Positions 1 to 7,617 of a stretch of DNA of 17,364 bases are shown one piece after another (within the stretch, counting starts at the first letter, position 1; every line of letters begins with the position of its first letter). The DNA is taken from assembly GCA_964530165.1 (NCBI GenBank), contig CAZGYE010000098.1:1-17364 (forward strand), in the 5' to 3' direction. Both the position numbers and the translations under genes were made by a program. This DNA is from CAZGYE01 sp964530165. GTDB lineage: Bacteria; Planctomycetota; Planctomycetia; Planctomycetales; Planctomycetaceae. Under the pieces are notes generated by a model. That model made no database searches and was not told where the DNA came from. It saw only the letters and a program-made list of their open reading frames with translations.

Positions 1-1051
1 GGTCATTGCTGCCGTTGGCATAATAAAGCGTCAGTACGCGCCCGTCCTGGAGCACCACACTGCTGGGGTAACCGCAATCGCCGCCGATCCCATCATTGAC
101 CAGCAGGAACCGCTGCTCCCAATCAAAGTGTCCCTTGGCGTCGCCGATCAAACCGCGCACACCATAGGGTCCCACGCGGTAACCGGTGGTCATGAGGACT
201 CGGCCGTCGGGCAACAGCACCATGTCGGCCGGGTGAACTGAGTTGGGCGTGATCTGTTTCGGTTCGTTCCAAGTGTGGCCATCGTCGTTGCTTTCGGTGA
301 GCCACACCTGACCGCCTCGCCGAGAGCGCATGGCCGCCAGCATTTTGCCTGACGACAATCGAACGAGGGCGGTCTCGTTGAATTGCCCGCCGTGGGAACA
401 CTCGGCGTAGCGACTCCAACTCTTGCCCTGGTCTCTCGAGCGGTAAATGTAGCTGTGATCTTCTCGTCTCGCGTGCTGTTGACCGGGTGGTCGTTGGGGA
501 CCGCCATAGACCGCCATCAACAAAGCCCCATCAGGCATCCTGAGCATCTTGCCGTAAGGACTGCCCCAGCCGATGTCGGACACGTCCAATTCTCTCGGGT
601 CCGACCAAGTCTTGCCACCGTCGGTAGAGCGCGTGACCCAGGTGTTGGTTGGTTTGTCTAGTTTCGGGTTGTAGCGTCCCTTCTCGTCATAGGTGGCGGT
701 GCGCCAGAAGCCGACGATCAGGTCGCCGTTGGCGGCCTGCCCCAGCGCCGGATTGCGGTCGTCGAGGGGTGAGTCGTTGACGATGATCGGCTGAGACCAG
801 GTCTTGCCTTCGTCCTGGGAGAAGACGATATCCAGTCGCCCTTTGATTCCCAGATGCCCCGCCCCGCCGCGCAACACCGCCGCAATACGCCCATCCTTGA
901 GCCGCAGAGCGACCGGAAAATAACCCTGGCCCGTGACCACCAGCGAGCGTTCCAGCCCCGCCGGGCGTGGCACTGTCTTGTCCGCCGCAGTGGACCAGGT
1001 GGTATTCAAAAACACCAACATGCACACGAGGATCAAACCACGAGCGAACAT
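1..1051 (-). CDS. Secreted BNR/Asp-box sialidase-like protein (C-terminus beyond left edge)
   Basis: At least 350 residues are visible; the gene runs off the left edge, so its C-terminus is missing. The N-terminus has a signal peptide: a short basic start, a hydrophobic stretch at about residues 5-17, and a likely cut after the TAA near residue 23. Four Asp boxes (SxDxGxTW) are clear: SQDEGKTW at 78-85, STDGGKTW at 142-149, SRDQGKSW at 205-212 and SNDDGHTW at 254-261. Each sits on a predicted beta-propeller blade. The fold is that of BNR-repeat exo-sialidases and related glycan-binding proteins, exported to the periplasm or outside. I do not see a clear RIP arginine motif near the N-terminus, so true sialidase activity is not shown. 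The ATG at 1051 is preceded by a GGGGGAG-type ribosome site. The gene is divergent from glpF, 356 nt away. Confidence 0.9.
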   Translation of the reverse strand, partial: MFARGLILVCMLVFLNTTWSTAADKTVPRPAGLERSLVVTGQGYFPVALRLKDGRIAAVLRGGAGHLGIKGRLDIVFSQDEGKTWSQPIIVNDSPLDDRNPALGQAANGDLIVGFWRTATYDEKGRYNPKLDKPTNTWVTRSTDGGKTWSDPRELDVSDIGWGSPYGKMLRMPDGALLMAVYGGPQRPPGQQHARREDHSYIYRSRDQGKSWSRYAECSHGGQFNETALVRLSSGKMLAAMRSRRGGQVWLTESNDDGHTWNEPKQITPNSVHPADMVLLPDGRVLMTTGYRVGPYGVRGLIGDAKGHFDWEQRFLLVNDGIGGDCGYPSSVVLQDGRVLTLYYANGSND

Positions 1052-1407
1052 TGCTTCTCCCCCTTGTCAGTATCCGTGCGCCGGTTGATCGGATGACCCC
1101 CAGCCTAAAAAGTCGCGGCGTGTTTCGCAAGAACGACTCGGCCGGGCGGCACGCTCTGACGTAACCGACGGCGTGGTCAGAATCTGCGCCACGCCCATCC
1201 TGCGGTCTGGGCGTGCCACACGTCGCCAGTGTGAAACGGCGCCCGGCCCTGGCGTTATGGTTGGGCCTCCTTGCAGCCCAGCCGCAGCCAAAGTAGAACG
1301 GAATGAATTCCGCTCTACGAGAATCCGGGCAGCGTAGCGTGTGGCTAGAGAGCACGTGAGGTTGCCGAGAGCGACCCTGTGACGTACAAGCGACCGGAGA
1401 CGCTTCA
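1052..1407. other. Divergent intergenic region between BNR protein and glpF
   Basis: No convincing gene was found in these 356 nt. The region should hold the promoters of both flanking divergent genes, but I could not pick a clear -35/-10 pair. It contains one short palindrome at 1293-1318, listed separately. The glpF ribosome site (GGAG, about 8 nt before its ATG) lies at the right end. Confidence 0.5.
1293..1318. repeat. Short inverted repeat, 12-bp arms
   Basis: The arms GTAGAACGGAAT (1293-1304) and ATTCCGCTCTAC (1307-1318) are reverse complements at 11 of 12 positions, separated by 2 nt. It lies about 90 nt upstream of glpF in a divergent gap. It may be a dispersed palindromic element or an operator. 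It is not followed by a T-run, so a terminator is unlikely. Confidence 0.55.
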
Positions 1408-2169
1408 ATGGATCGGTACATCGCGGAATTCGTCGGCACCGCCATCCTCGTCCTGTTGGGCAACGGCGTGGTGGCCAACGTTTTGTTGGAAAAAACCAAA
1501 GGACACGGGGCGGGCTGGATCGTCATCGCCTTTGGCTGGGGAATGGCCGTGTTTGTGGCGGTGTTCTGCGTCATGGACATCAGCGGCGCGCACATCAATC
1601 CCGCCGTGACGATTGGGTTGGCGGCCGCCGGACGGTTCGCCTGGGATCAGGTGATTGGTTACCTTGTGGCGCAGATGCTCGGTGGGATTCTGGGCGCAGC
1701 GCTGGTTTACGTGTTCTATTGCGACCACTACCACGCCACGGGGGATGCCGATGCGAAACTGGCCACGTTTTGCACCATGCCGAACATCCGACACTTGAAA
1801 CTCAATCTGGTTTCCGAAATTGTGGGGACGTTCGTGCTCGTCTTCGCGGTGCTCATGGCCGCGGAACCGTCGCTTGATTTTCGCGAGACCGCCGGTGGTG
1901 TGGATGGTATGTCGCCGGCAACGCTCGGGCTTGGAGCGCTGGGGGCGTTGCCGGTTGGGTTGCTCGTTTTTGCGATCGGTCTGTCGCTGGGCGGCACAAC
2001 GGGGTATGCGATTAATCCCGCCCGCGACCTCGGCCCCCGAGTCGTCCACGCACTGCTGCCGATTCCGGGCAAACGCGACAGCGACTGGTCGTACGCATGG
2101 GTCCCCATTGCCGGTCCGCTCGCCGGCGGTCTACTTGCCTCGTTCGTGTACACAGCGATGTCAGGATGA
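1408..2169 (+). CDS. glpF: Glycerol uptake facilitator (MIP family aquaglyceroporin)
   Basis: A 253-residue inner-membrane channel of the usual MIP length. Both half-helix signatures are present: HINPAV at 62-67 and INPARDLGPR at 202-211. Asp207 directly after the second NPAR is the classic mark of glycerol-conducting members rather than water-only aquaporins. The selectivity filter expected for GlpF is nearly kept: Trp44, Tyr200 (Phe in E. coli GlpF) and Arg206. Six hydrophobic spans and two re-entrant loops fit. The product should carry glycerol or other small uncharged solutes by facilitated diffusion. No glycerol kinase or glycerol-3-phosphate dehydrogenase gene is next to it, so the link to glycerol catabolism is by family only. 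A GGAG site sits about 8 nt before the ATG. It converges with lepA over an 88-nt gap. Confidence 0.93.
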   Translation: MDRYIAEFVGTAILVLLGNGVVANVLLEKTKGHGAGWIVIAFGWGMAVFVAVFCVMDISGAHINPAVTIGLAAAGRFAWDQVIGYLVAQMLGGILGAALVYVFYCDHYHATGDADAKLATFCTMPNIRHLKLNLVSEIVGTFVLVFAVLMAAEPSLDFRETAGGVDGMSPATLGLGALGALPVGLLVFAIGLSLGGTTGYAINPARDLGPRVVHALLPIPGKRDSDWSYAWVPIAGPLAGGLLASFVYTAMSG

Positions 2170-2257
2170 TGGAAGCAAGCGGATCGGCAAGCTGTCAGCG
2201 ATCAGCCATCAGCCAGGAACGGTACCGTGCCAAGCCGGTGTTGTTGCTGAGAACAGA

Positions 2258-4078
2258 CTACTCATCTGAACCGGTTTCCAGCACCGCAAAAAAGGCCTTC
2301 TGCGGGATCTCGACCTGGCCGAACTGTTTCATCCGCTTCTTGCCTTCGCGCTGTTTGGCCCAGAGTTTGCGCTTACGGGTGATGTCGCCGCCGTAGCACT
2401 TGGCAGTGACATTCTTGCGGAAAGCGGAGATGGTTTCGCGGGCGATGATTCTCGATCCGAGTGCAGCCTGCAGCGGGATCTCGAATTGGTGTTTCGAGAT
2501 CTGCCGTTTCAAGCGTTTGACCAGACTGCGGCCTCGTTTTTCGGCTATCGAACGGTGCACGATGCTCGAGAGCGCGTCAACCCGTTTGCCCTGGACGAGA
2601 ATGTCCATTTTGCTGAGGTGGGCCGGCCGGAAGCCGATGACATCGTAATCCATCGTGCCGTAACCGCGTGTGGCACTTTTCAGTTTGTCGTGCATGTCGT
2701 AGACGATTTCAGACAACGGCAGCTCGTACACCAACTGCGCGCGCTGCGGACCAAGGTACTCGGTGCTGAGGTACGTGCCACGACGATCCTCACACAACTG
2801 CATGATGGCGCCGATGTTTTCCGCGGGGATAATGAAATTGACCCGTGCGACCGGTTCGCGGAACTCCTGAATCTGGCCGGCATCCGGCACCTTTTGAGGA
2901 TTCTCAACGGTTAGGACTTCCCCCAGACGCGTGAGAATCTCGTAGGTGACGTTCGGCGCGGTTTGGATCAGGTCGATGTCCTGCTCGCGTTCCAGCCGCT
3001 GCTGAACAACTTCCATGTGCAGCATGCCCAGGAACCCGCAACGAAATCCGAAGCCAAGCGCTTCGCTGGTTTCCGGGACGAAGGTGAAGCTCGCGTCGTT
3101 GAGCCTGAGCTTCTGCAACTCCTCGCGGAGCTTCTCGAAGTCGGTCGCCTCGGTCGGATACATGCCGCAAAAAACCATTTGCTGCGGTTCCTGATATCCG
3201 GGAAGCGTTTGCACGGGAAGCCCGCTGACGTCGGCAACCGTGTCGCCGACGTGAATCTTGCCGAGTTCCTTGATGCCGGTCAGAACATAGCCGACCTGCC
3301 CGGGGCCGAGCAGACTCGTGGGGGTCATCTCGGGGCGAAACTGACCCAGTTCGAGCACCTCGTGCCGGGCCCCCTCCTTCATGAATCGAATAGACTGCCC
3401 CTTAGAGAGCGTCCCATCGACCACGCGCACATAGGACATCACGCCGCGATAGCTGTCGTATTTGCTGTCGAAGACGAGCGCCCGCAACGGTGCATCTGGT
3501 TTTCCGGCCGGCGGCGGCACCCGCTCGATGATGGCCTGGAAGACTTCGTCGATGGCGATCCCCTGCTTCGCACTGATCAGCAACGCCTCATCCGGTTCTA
3601 GACCGAGCACGGTTTCGATCTCGTCCAATACCTGGTCGATCCGCGTGACCGGTAAGTCGATCTTGTTGATGACCGGAATGATCGTCAAATCGGCTTCCAG
3701 GGCCGCGTAGGCGTTGGCGACCGTCTGTGCCTGTACGCCCTGAAAAGCGTCGACCAAAAGCAGCGCCCCTTCGCAGGCGGCCAGGCTGCGGGAAACCTCG
3801 TAATGAAAATCGACGTGCCCCGGCGTATCGATCAGGTTGAGTTCGTACCGCTGTGACCGATGCGTGTAATGGATGGCCACAGTTCTCGCCTTGACCGTAA
3901 TCCCACGATCTCGCTCGATGTCGAGATCGTCGAGAATCTGCTGTTTGAACTCGCGCTGGGTGATGGCACCGGTTTTCAGCAGCAATTGGTCAGCCAGCGT
4001 GCTCTTGCCGTGATCGATGTGCGCGACGATCGAGAAGTTGCGAATAAATTGTGGTTCCATAAAGAATCGTTGATCCAT
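2258..4078 (-). CDS. lepA: Elongation factor 4 (LepA), ribosome back-translocating GTPase
   Basis: 606 residues, full length for LepA. The GTPase motifs are complete: G1 AHIDHGKS at 19-26, G2 RGIT at 58-61, G3 DTPGH at 84-88, G4 NKID at 138-141 and G5 SAK at 169-171. The EF-G-like domains II, III and V follow, and the LepA-specific C-terminal domain is intact, with the basic stretch ending in KQREGKKRMKQFGQVEIPQ that contacts tRNA and ribosome. LepA acts on stalled or mistranslocated ribosomes in the cytoplasm. The start is uncertain: ATG at 4078 gives six residues more than ATG at 4060 (MEPQFIRNF), and the shorter form matches typical LepA N-termini better. Neither has a clear Shine-Dalgarno. 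No signal peptidase gene (lepB) lies downstream; the neighbour is a convergent glpF. Confidence 0.98.
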   Translation of the reverse strand: MDQRFFMEPQFIRNFSIVAHIDHGKSTLADQLLLKTGAITQREFKQQILDDLDIERDRGITVKARTVAIHYTHRSQRYELNLIDTPGHVDFHYEVSRSLAACEGALLLVDAFQGVQAQTVANAYAALEADLTIIPVINKIDLPVTRIDQVLDEIETVLGLEPDEALLISAKQGIAIDEVFQAIIERVPPPAGKPDAPLRALVFDSKYDSYRGVMSYVRVVDGTLSKGQSIRFMKEGARHEVLELGQFRPEMTPTSLLGPGQVGYVLTGIKELGKIHVGDTVADVSGLPVQTLPGYQEPQQMVFCGMYPTEATDFEKLREELQKLRLNDASFTFVPETSEALGFGFRCGFLGMLHMEVVQQRLEREQDIDLIQTAPNVTYEILTRLGEVLTVENPQKVPDAGQIQEFREPVARVNFIIPAENIGAIMQLCEDRRGTYLSTEYLGPQRAQLVYELPLSEIVYDMHDKLKSATRGYGTMDYDVIGFRPAHLSKMDILVQGKRVDALSSIVHRSIAEKRGRSLVKRLKRQISKHQFEIPLQAALGSRIIARETISAFRKNVTAKCYGGDITRKRKLWAKQREGKKRMKQFGQVEIPQKAFFAVLETGSDE

Positions 4079-4405
4079 AGAAATCGGCTGGACGTCTCTC
4101 GTGGAGCCCGGCGGAAACCTGGAATGGGACCTGAGTTCCGGCGTGGGAAAGAATTCAGGATTCTAGAGGACCGAGGGTGTTTCGTCGAGGCTCCTTCTGG
4201 ACCGCACGTCGGGTGGCCGGGTCTGATGGCCCAGATCCACGAATTCCGGCGGCGTGGCGTTGTCATTGTCATCTTGACTCGAACCGCATCTGCTCAGTAA
4301 AACCCGTCCGACGCGGGCCGAGTCGGTCTACTTTCCGTTTTCCTCTCCCTCATCTTCCGACCTTCGGTCATTCAGTAGTTCCAATCTGTTCCGAAAGGCG
4401 CCCCG
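4079..4405. other. Divergent intergenic region between lepA and lipoprotein gene
   Basis: About 327 nt with no supported gene; the frames open here are short and have no family resemblance. It should carry the lepA promoter on the minus strand and the lipoprotein promoter on the plus strand. The stretch just before the lipoprotein (about 4340-4375) is pyrimidine-rich. I see no clear -35/-10 pair or riboswitch-like fold. Confidence 0.4.
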
Positions 4406-4999
4406 ATGCAGCTTCCGCGACGCTGTGCGCCGTGTGCCCCAGTCTGGCGGTGCGACATTCGTCGGGCCGTCTGGTTCACGACCACTTTTCTTGTTTCGAT
4501 GACCGCTCTGACGGGTTGCCGTCTGGGGACGTCGGAAATTGTTTGTCCGCTCTCGTACCCGGAGCAGAAAACGGCCATCATGGAGATCGCCCCGCTCGGG
4601 ACGCCGCGGGACGAGACCGTCAAGAAGCTGGCCGAGGCCGGCATCGAGGGCAGCTTTGGCATCCGAAATTCCGTCTACTACTGCGACTTCTGGCAGCGCG
4701 AGGAGGACCAGCGCTGGCACCTCGACCTGGCGCTGCTCTTCGATCAAACGGGTCGGCTCTACCAGATTCGCCCCGCCCAGTTTCTGGTCGATTCTTCGTC
4801 TGAAGCTGTCTCGATTTCTGCCAGCGTCACAGCCGACTCCGAGAAGCCCGACGTCTCTCGGCGAGGTCGGCAACGCAACGGAAGCTTCCCGGAGGCTGCC
4901 GCGACGTCGCTGGCGCATCCCCCCTCACCGGCAAGCGACAACTCGGTCCGCTCAGGACGCCGCACGCCGTTTGCTCAGACGGAAACACGGCCGCCGTGA
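4406..4999 (+). CDS. Putative lipoprotein of unknown function
   Basis: 197 residues. The N-terminus is basic, then hydrophobic (VWFTTTFLVSMTALTGC), and ends in a good lipobox LTGC at 35-38, so Cys38 is likely lipid-modified and the protein tethered to a membrane. Residues about 45-125 form a plausible small globular domain (IAPLGTPRDETVKKLAEAGI, then YYCDFWQREEDQRWHLDLAL). This resembles the short repeats found in outer-membrane-assembly or SmpA-like lipoproteins, but I cannot name a family. The last 70 residues are Ser/Pro/Arg-rich and look disordered. A GAAAGG site lies about 9 nt before the ATG. The HIRAN gene starts 93 nt downstream on the same strand and may be cotranscribed. It is called a gene because of its lipobox, ribosome site and position; the function is unknown. 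Confidence 0.65.
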   Translation: MQLPRRCAPCAPVWRCDIRRAVWFTTTFLVSMTALTGCRLGTSEIVCPLSYPEQKTAIMEIAPLGTPRDETVKKLAEAGIEGSFGIRNSVYYCDFWQREEDQRWHLDLALLFDQTGRLYQIRPAQFLVDSSSEAVSISASVTADSEKPDVSRRGRQRNGSFPEAAATSLAHPPSPASDNSVRSGRRTPFAQTETRPP

Positions 5000-5092
5000 T
5001 TGCTGAGCAGCCTGATCGTCTACGGGAGCTTGACGAGCAAATCAAGCTAGGCGATTGCGAAAGACGATGGCGAAGCTGTCAAGGAGAAAGTC

Positions 5093-5620
5093 ATGGTTCG
5101 CACCTTGAAACGACTCCATTCCTTTCAGACCAAGATTGTGGGGATCACGGAGTCCAATCAGGACGGGACCAGCCGGCAGGAACTGATCCGGCAAAGCCGC
5201 AAGGGAGAGCCGCTTCTTCTGGTCCGGCAGCCCGACAACCCCGACGACGAGAACACGATCGCCGTGTGTCGACAGTCGGGTGAGCAGATCGGCACCTTGA
5301 CGCGATACGTTGCCGAAGACCTCGCACCGCGGATCGATGCCGGCGATATCATCGACGCCGACCTCAAGAACTTCACGGGACGCCGCTCAGAGCCGCGCGG
5401 GGTGATGATCGAGATTACCTTCTACACCGAGGTCGACCGCATCGCGTGGGGGCAACTTCTGGCGCGAGGCGGCGGGCTCCTTTGGGGGGCCGTGCGGGTC
5501 GTCGACGCGGGTTTCGGAAAAATTGCCGGCGGAAATCAGACAGTCCATTGGGCGCTGCGCCTGTCTGCCGTGGCAGTGGTCCTGCTCGGCGGCGCGTTCT
5601 TGTGGAGTCGGTTCTTCTAA
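5093..5620 (+). CDS. HIRAN-domain protein with C-terminal membrane anchor
   Basis: 175 residues. Residues about 12-110 match a HIRAN domain: TKIVGITESNQDGTSRQELI, then GEPLLLVRQPDNPDDENTIAV, then EQIGTLTRYVAEDLAP. HIRAN domains bind DNA 3' ends or stalled-fork structures and are often fused to SNF2 helicases; here the domain stands alone with no helicase or nuclease attached. A glycine-rich amphipathic stretch (125-148) leads to a single hydrophobic segment at about 154-171 ending in WSRFF, so the HIRAN domain would be tethered to a membrane, probably facing the cytoplasm. A strong ribosome site, AAGGAGAA, precedes the ATG by about 6 nt. The REP/RAYT module begins 15 nt past its stop. DNA binding is inferred from the family, not seen. 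Confidence 0.85.
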   Translation: MVRTLKRLHSFQTKIVGITESNQDGTSRQELIRQSRKGEPLLLVRQPDNPDDENTIAVCRQSGEQIGTLTRYVAEDLAPRIDAGDIIDADLKNFTGRRSEPRGVMIEITFYTEVDRIAWGQLLARGGGLLWGAVRVVDAGFGKIAGGNQTVHWALRLSAVAVVLLGGAFLWSRFF

Positions 5621-5634
5621 GCAGATCGTCGTCG

Positions 5635-5677
5635 CAACCATTTAGCCGCCGAGCTTGCTCGGCGCGTCGTCGCACGC
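5635..5677 (+). repeat. REP palindrome, left copy
   Basis: This 43-bp sequence is identical to 6259-6301. Its core is the perfect hairpin GCCGAGC-TT-GCTCGGC, preceded by the short conserved head CATTTAGCC. It begins 15 nt after the HIRAN gene stop and ends 2 nt before the RAYT stop codon, in the same orientation as the right direct copy. Confidence 0.9.
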
Positions 5678-5678
5678 C

Positions 5679-6248
5679 TCAATACTCAAAGGGCACGACA
5701 AACGACCATCGTTGGCGCGGCCTGCCCTCTTTGACGGGATTATCCTCGACGTATGTGATTGCCCGCCTCACATCATCCTTTGTATTGAGAAACACCTTCC
5801 AGGCTTTGGCCGCCCACAATGGTCTTCTGTCGCCTTCCCAGAGTCCGTCCGCCACGATTCGCTGCCTGGCACGGGTCTTAAAATGTCCCACGATTCGCCC
5901 GATCGACCTGTCGTGAGGACCGATCACAAAGTGAACGTGATCGCGCAAGATCGAACACGCGTGGACCGCATAATTGCCTTCTTGTCTTGCTTGGTCGAAT
6001 CCCCGCGCCGCAGAGATCGCCTGGGAACCGGACAACTGCACGGGCGGGTATTTGAGCGACTCCTTGGCTGCCGCCCGCAATTGTTTGTCGTGGACAGCGC
6101 TGGCAACTGAGCGTCGCGCATTCGTTTTCGTTGCAGTGCCGTGCCGTAGCAATTCCCAGCTACCCACGAAATCCGACCATGAACCACGGGGATCATTCGG
6201 AAGCCAAAATCCGTAGGTCCCAAAGACCGCGTGATATGCAAGCACCAT
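5679..6248 (-). CDS. REP-associated tyrosine transposase (RAYT, Y1/HUH family)
   Basis: 189 residues from the chosen start. The HUH-type metal-binding motif is HVH at 104-106 in RDHVHFVIG. The catalytic tyrosine is Tyr166 in TYVEDNPVKEG, the usual Y1/RAYT context (Y-x-x-x-NP-x-x-G). The N-terminal AYHAVFGTYGFWLPNDPRG also fits the family. These enzymes cut and rejoin single-stranded DNA at REP hairpins. The frame stays open further upstream (to 6299), but that extension only translates the REP repeat; ATG 6248 is chosen because GGAGGG sits 5 nt before it. It is on the same strand as purD and 85 nt downstream, so read-through from purD is the obvious source of transcript. All motif residues are intact, so it may be active. 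Confidence 0.93.
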   Translation of the reverse strand: MVLAYHAVFGTYGFWLPNDPRGSWSDFVGSWELLRHGTATKTNARRSVASAVHDKQLRAAAKESLKYPPVQLSGSQAISAARGFDQARQEGNYAVHACSILRDHVHFVIGPHDRSIGRIVGHFKTRARQRIVADGLWEGDRRPLWAAKAWKVFLNTKDDVRRAITYVEDNPVKEGRPRQRWSFVVPFEY

Positions 6249-6253
6249 CACAA

Positions 6254-6259
6254 CCCTCC
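6254..6259 (-). promoter_or_regulatory. Ribosome binding site deciding the RAYT start
   Basis: GGAGGG on the minus strand lies 5 nt upstream of ATG 6248. It touches the edge of the right REP copy. It argues for the 189-residue product over the 206-residue reading that runs into the repeat. Confidence 0.75.
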
Positions 6260-6301
6260 AACCATTTAGCCGCCGAGCTTGCTCGGCGCGTCGTCGCACG
6301 C
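6259..6301 (+). repeat. REP palindrome, right direct copy
   Basis: Identical over 43 bp to 5635-5677. It carries the same GCCGAGC-TT-GCTCGGC hairpin. With the inverted copy at 6312-6340 it forms a 29-bp perfect inverted repeat (6263-6291 against 6312-6340) with a 20-nt loop. Confidence 0.9.
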
Positions 6302-6311
6302 AACCCCAGTC

Positions 6312-6340
6312 ACGCGCCGAGCAAGCTCGGCGGCTAAATG
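6312..6340 (-). repeat. REP palindrome, inverted copy overlapping the purD stop
   Basis: This is the reverse complement of 6263-6291 over 29 bp. The purD stop codon TAG (6334-6336) lies inside it. On the minus strand the paired copies would fold into a long stem just after purD and could act as a transcriptional barrier or mRNA 3' stabiliser, as REP pairs do elsewhere. There is no T-run, so a classical intrinsic terminator is not supported. Confidence 0.9.
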
Positions 6341-7608
6341 CGGGCCTTGTCGGAGATGTCTTTTCGGCACCAGGCGCCGTCCCAGCGGATGCACTTCACG
6401 GCCTGGTAGGCCCGCAGTTTGGCTTCTGTAATTGTCTCGCCCAGCGCCGTCACGCCGAGGACCCGGCCGCCGTCGGTGACGATCTGCTCGCCGTGTTGGG
6501 CCGTCCCGGCGTGGAACACTTTGACGCCGGGCAAACGACTGGCTTCGTCAAGCCCGCGGATCGTGTGACCCTTCTCGTAAGCGCCGGGATAGCCGGCCGA
6601 AGCCATCACCACGCAGACCGCCGGCCTCGGGTCCCACTCGATAGGCGGAACATCTCTCAGCCTTCTTGTCGCCGCACGGAGCAGGATTTCGCCCAGGTCC
6701 GATTTCAGCCGCATCAGCACCGGTTGCGCTTCAGGATCACCGAAGCGGACGTTGAACTCCAGCACTTTGGGACCTTGACCCGTAATCATCAGGCCGGCAT
6801 ACAGCATTCCGCGGAACGGCCGGCCTTGTTTCTTCATCGTGTGGACGGTGGGGATCAGGATCTTTTCGGTCACCGCATCCATCAGATCCGGAGTCACCAG
6901 TGGCGTGGGACAGTAAGCGCCCATCCCGCCGGTGTTGGGTCCCTGATCATCGTCGTAGGCCCGCTTGTGGTCCTGCGACGCCTCGAGCGGGATGATGGTG
7001 TTGCCGTCGACGATCGCCAGAATACTGGTCTCTTGCCCAACCAGGCATTCTTCCATGACGATGCGCTCGCCGGCGGCGCCGAACGCCTTCTCGACCATCG
7101 TCTTTTGAATGGCGTCGATCGCCTGAGCCTTGTTCGCACAGACCAGGACCCCTTTGCCGGCCGCCAGCCCGTCCGCCTTGATGACCAACGGCCGTTCGTC
7201 GCGTTCTTCGACATTTCGGATCGCGTCGGCCGGATCGCTAAAGACGCCGAACTCAGCCGTCGGGACATTGGCCAGCCGCATCAGCTCTTTTGCGAAGACC
7301 TTGCTGGCTTCCAACTCTGCGGCCGCCTGCGACGGACCAAACACCGCCAGACCGGCCGCCTGAAATTCGTCAACGATGCCAGCCACCAGCGGGGCTTCCG
7401 GTCCGACCACGGTCAGATCCATCTGCTCGGCCAAGGCGAACTTGAGCAGCCGTTCGGTGTCGCTTGCGTTGATGTCGACGTTGGCGCCGTCCATCGCCGT
7501 GCCGGCGTTGCCCGGTGCGCAGAACACCTTGCTGACCGAGGGTGACTGAGCCAGCTTCCAGACCAGGACGTGCTCTCGGCCGCCGCGCCCCACAACGAGA
7601 ACCTTCAT
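6334..7608 (-). CDS. purD: Phosphoribosylamine-glycine ligase (GAR synthetase)
   Basis: 424 residues, normal for PurD. It joins glycine to 5-phosphoribosylamine with ATP, the second step of purine synthesis, in the cytoplasm. The N-terminal Rossmann-like domain opens with MKVLVVGRGGREHVL; the ATP-grasp core carries KADGLAAGKGV (144-154), PNTGGMGAY (224-232) and NVRFGDPEAQ (286-295); the C-terminal domain follows. The frame is open to 7662, but ATG 7608 is chosen because the conserved N-terminus starts there and GAGGGGG lies 9 nt before it. The last two codons, Ile and TAG, come from the inverted REP copy, so the native C-terminus may have been trimmed or replaced. It is divergent from asd with a 130-nt shared promoter region. 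Confidence 0.98.
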   Translation of the reverse strand: MKVLVVGRGGREHVLVWKLAQSPSVSKVFCAPGNAGTAMDGANVDINASDTERLLKFALAEQMDLTVVGPEAPLVAGIVDEFQAAGLAVFGPSQAAAELEASKVFAKELMRLANVPTAEFGVFSDPADAIRNVEERDERPLVIKADGLAAGKGVLVCANKAQAIDAIQKTMVEKAFGAAGERIVMEECLVGQETSILAIVDGNTIIPLEASQDHKRAYDDDQGPNTGGMGAYCPTPLVTPDLMDAVTEKILIPTVHTMKKQGRPFRGMLYAGLMITGQGPKVLEFNVRFGDPEAQPVLMRLKSDLGEILLRAATRRLRDVPPIEWDPRPAVCVVMASAGYPGAYEKGHTIRGLDEASRLPGVKVFHAGTAQHGEQIVTDGGRVLGVTALGETITEAKLRAYQAVKCIRWDGAWCRKDISDKARI

Positions 7609-7617
7609 CGCTGCCTG

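Larger units (their letters stand above)
5635..6340. mobile_element. REP/RAYT module (REP palindromes plus REP-associated transposase)
   Basis: A Y1-type transposase gene (5679-6248, minus) is bracketed by two identical 43-bp direct copies of a REP-like palindrome (5635-5677 and 6259-6301). A third, inverted copy lies at 6312-6340. The left copy ends 2 nt from the transposase stop and the right copy overlaps its ribosome site, so the module is compact. RAYTs are single-stranded-DNA transposases thought to spread REP sequences. The module sits between the HIRAN gene and purD and appears to have invaded the exact 3' end of purD. The outer boundaries are inferred from the repeats; no target-site duplication is expected for this class. 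Confidence 0.85.

Noticed and set aside
6249..6299. N-terminal extension of the RAYT protein
   Set aside because: The added residues translate the REP repeat itself; the same peptide appears from the left REP copy. A strong ribosome site supports the shorter start.
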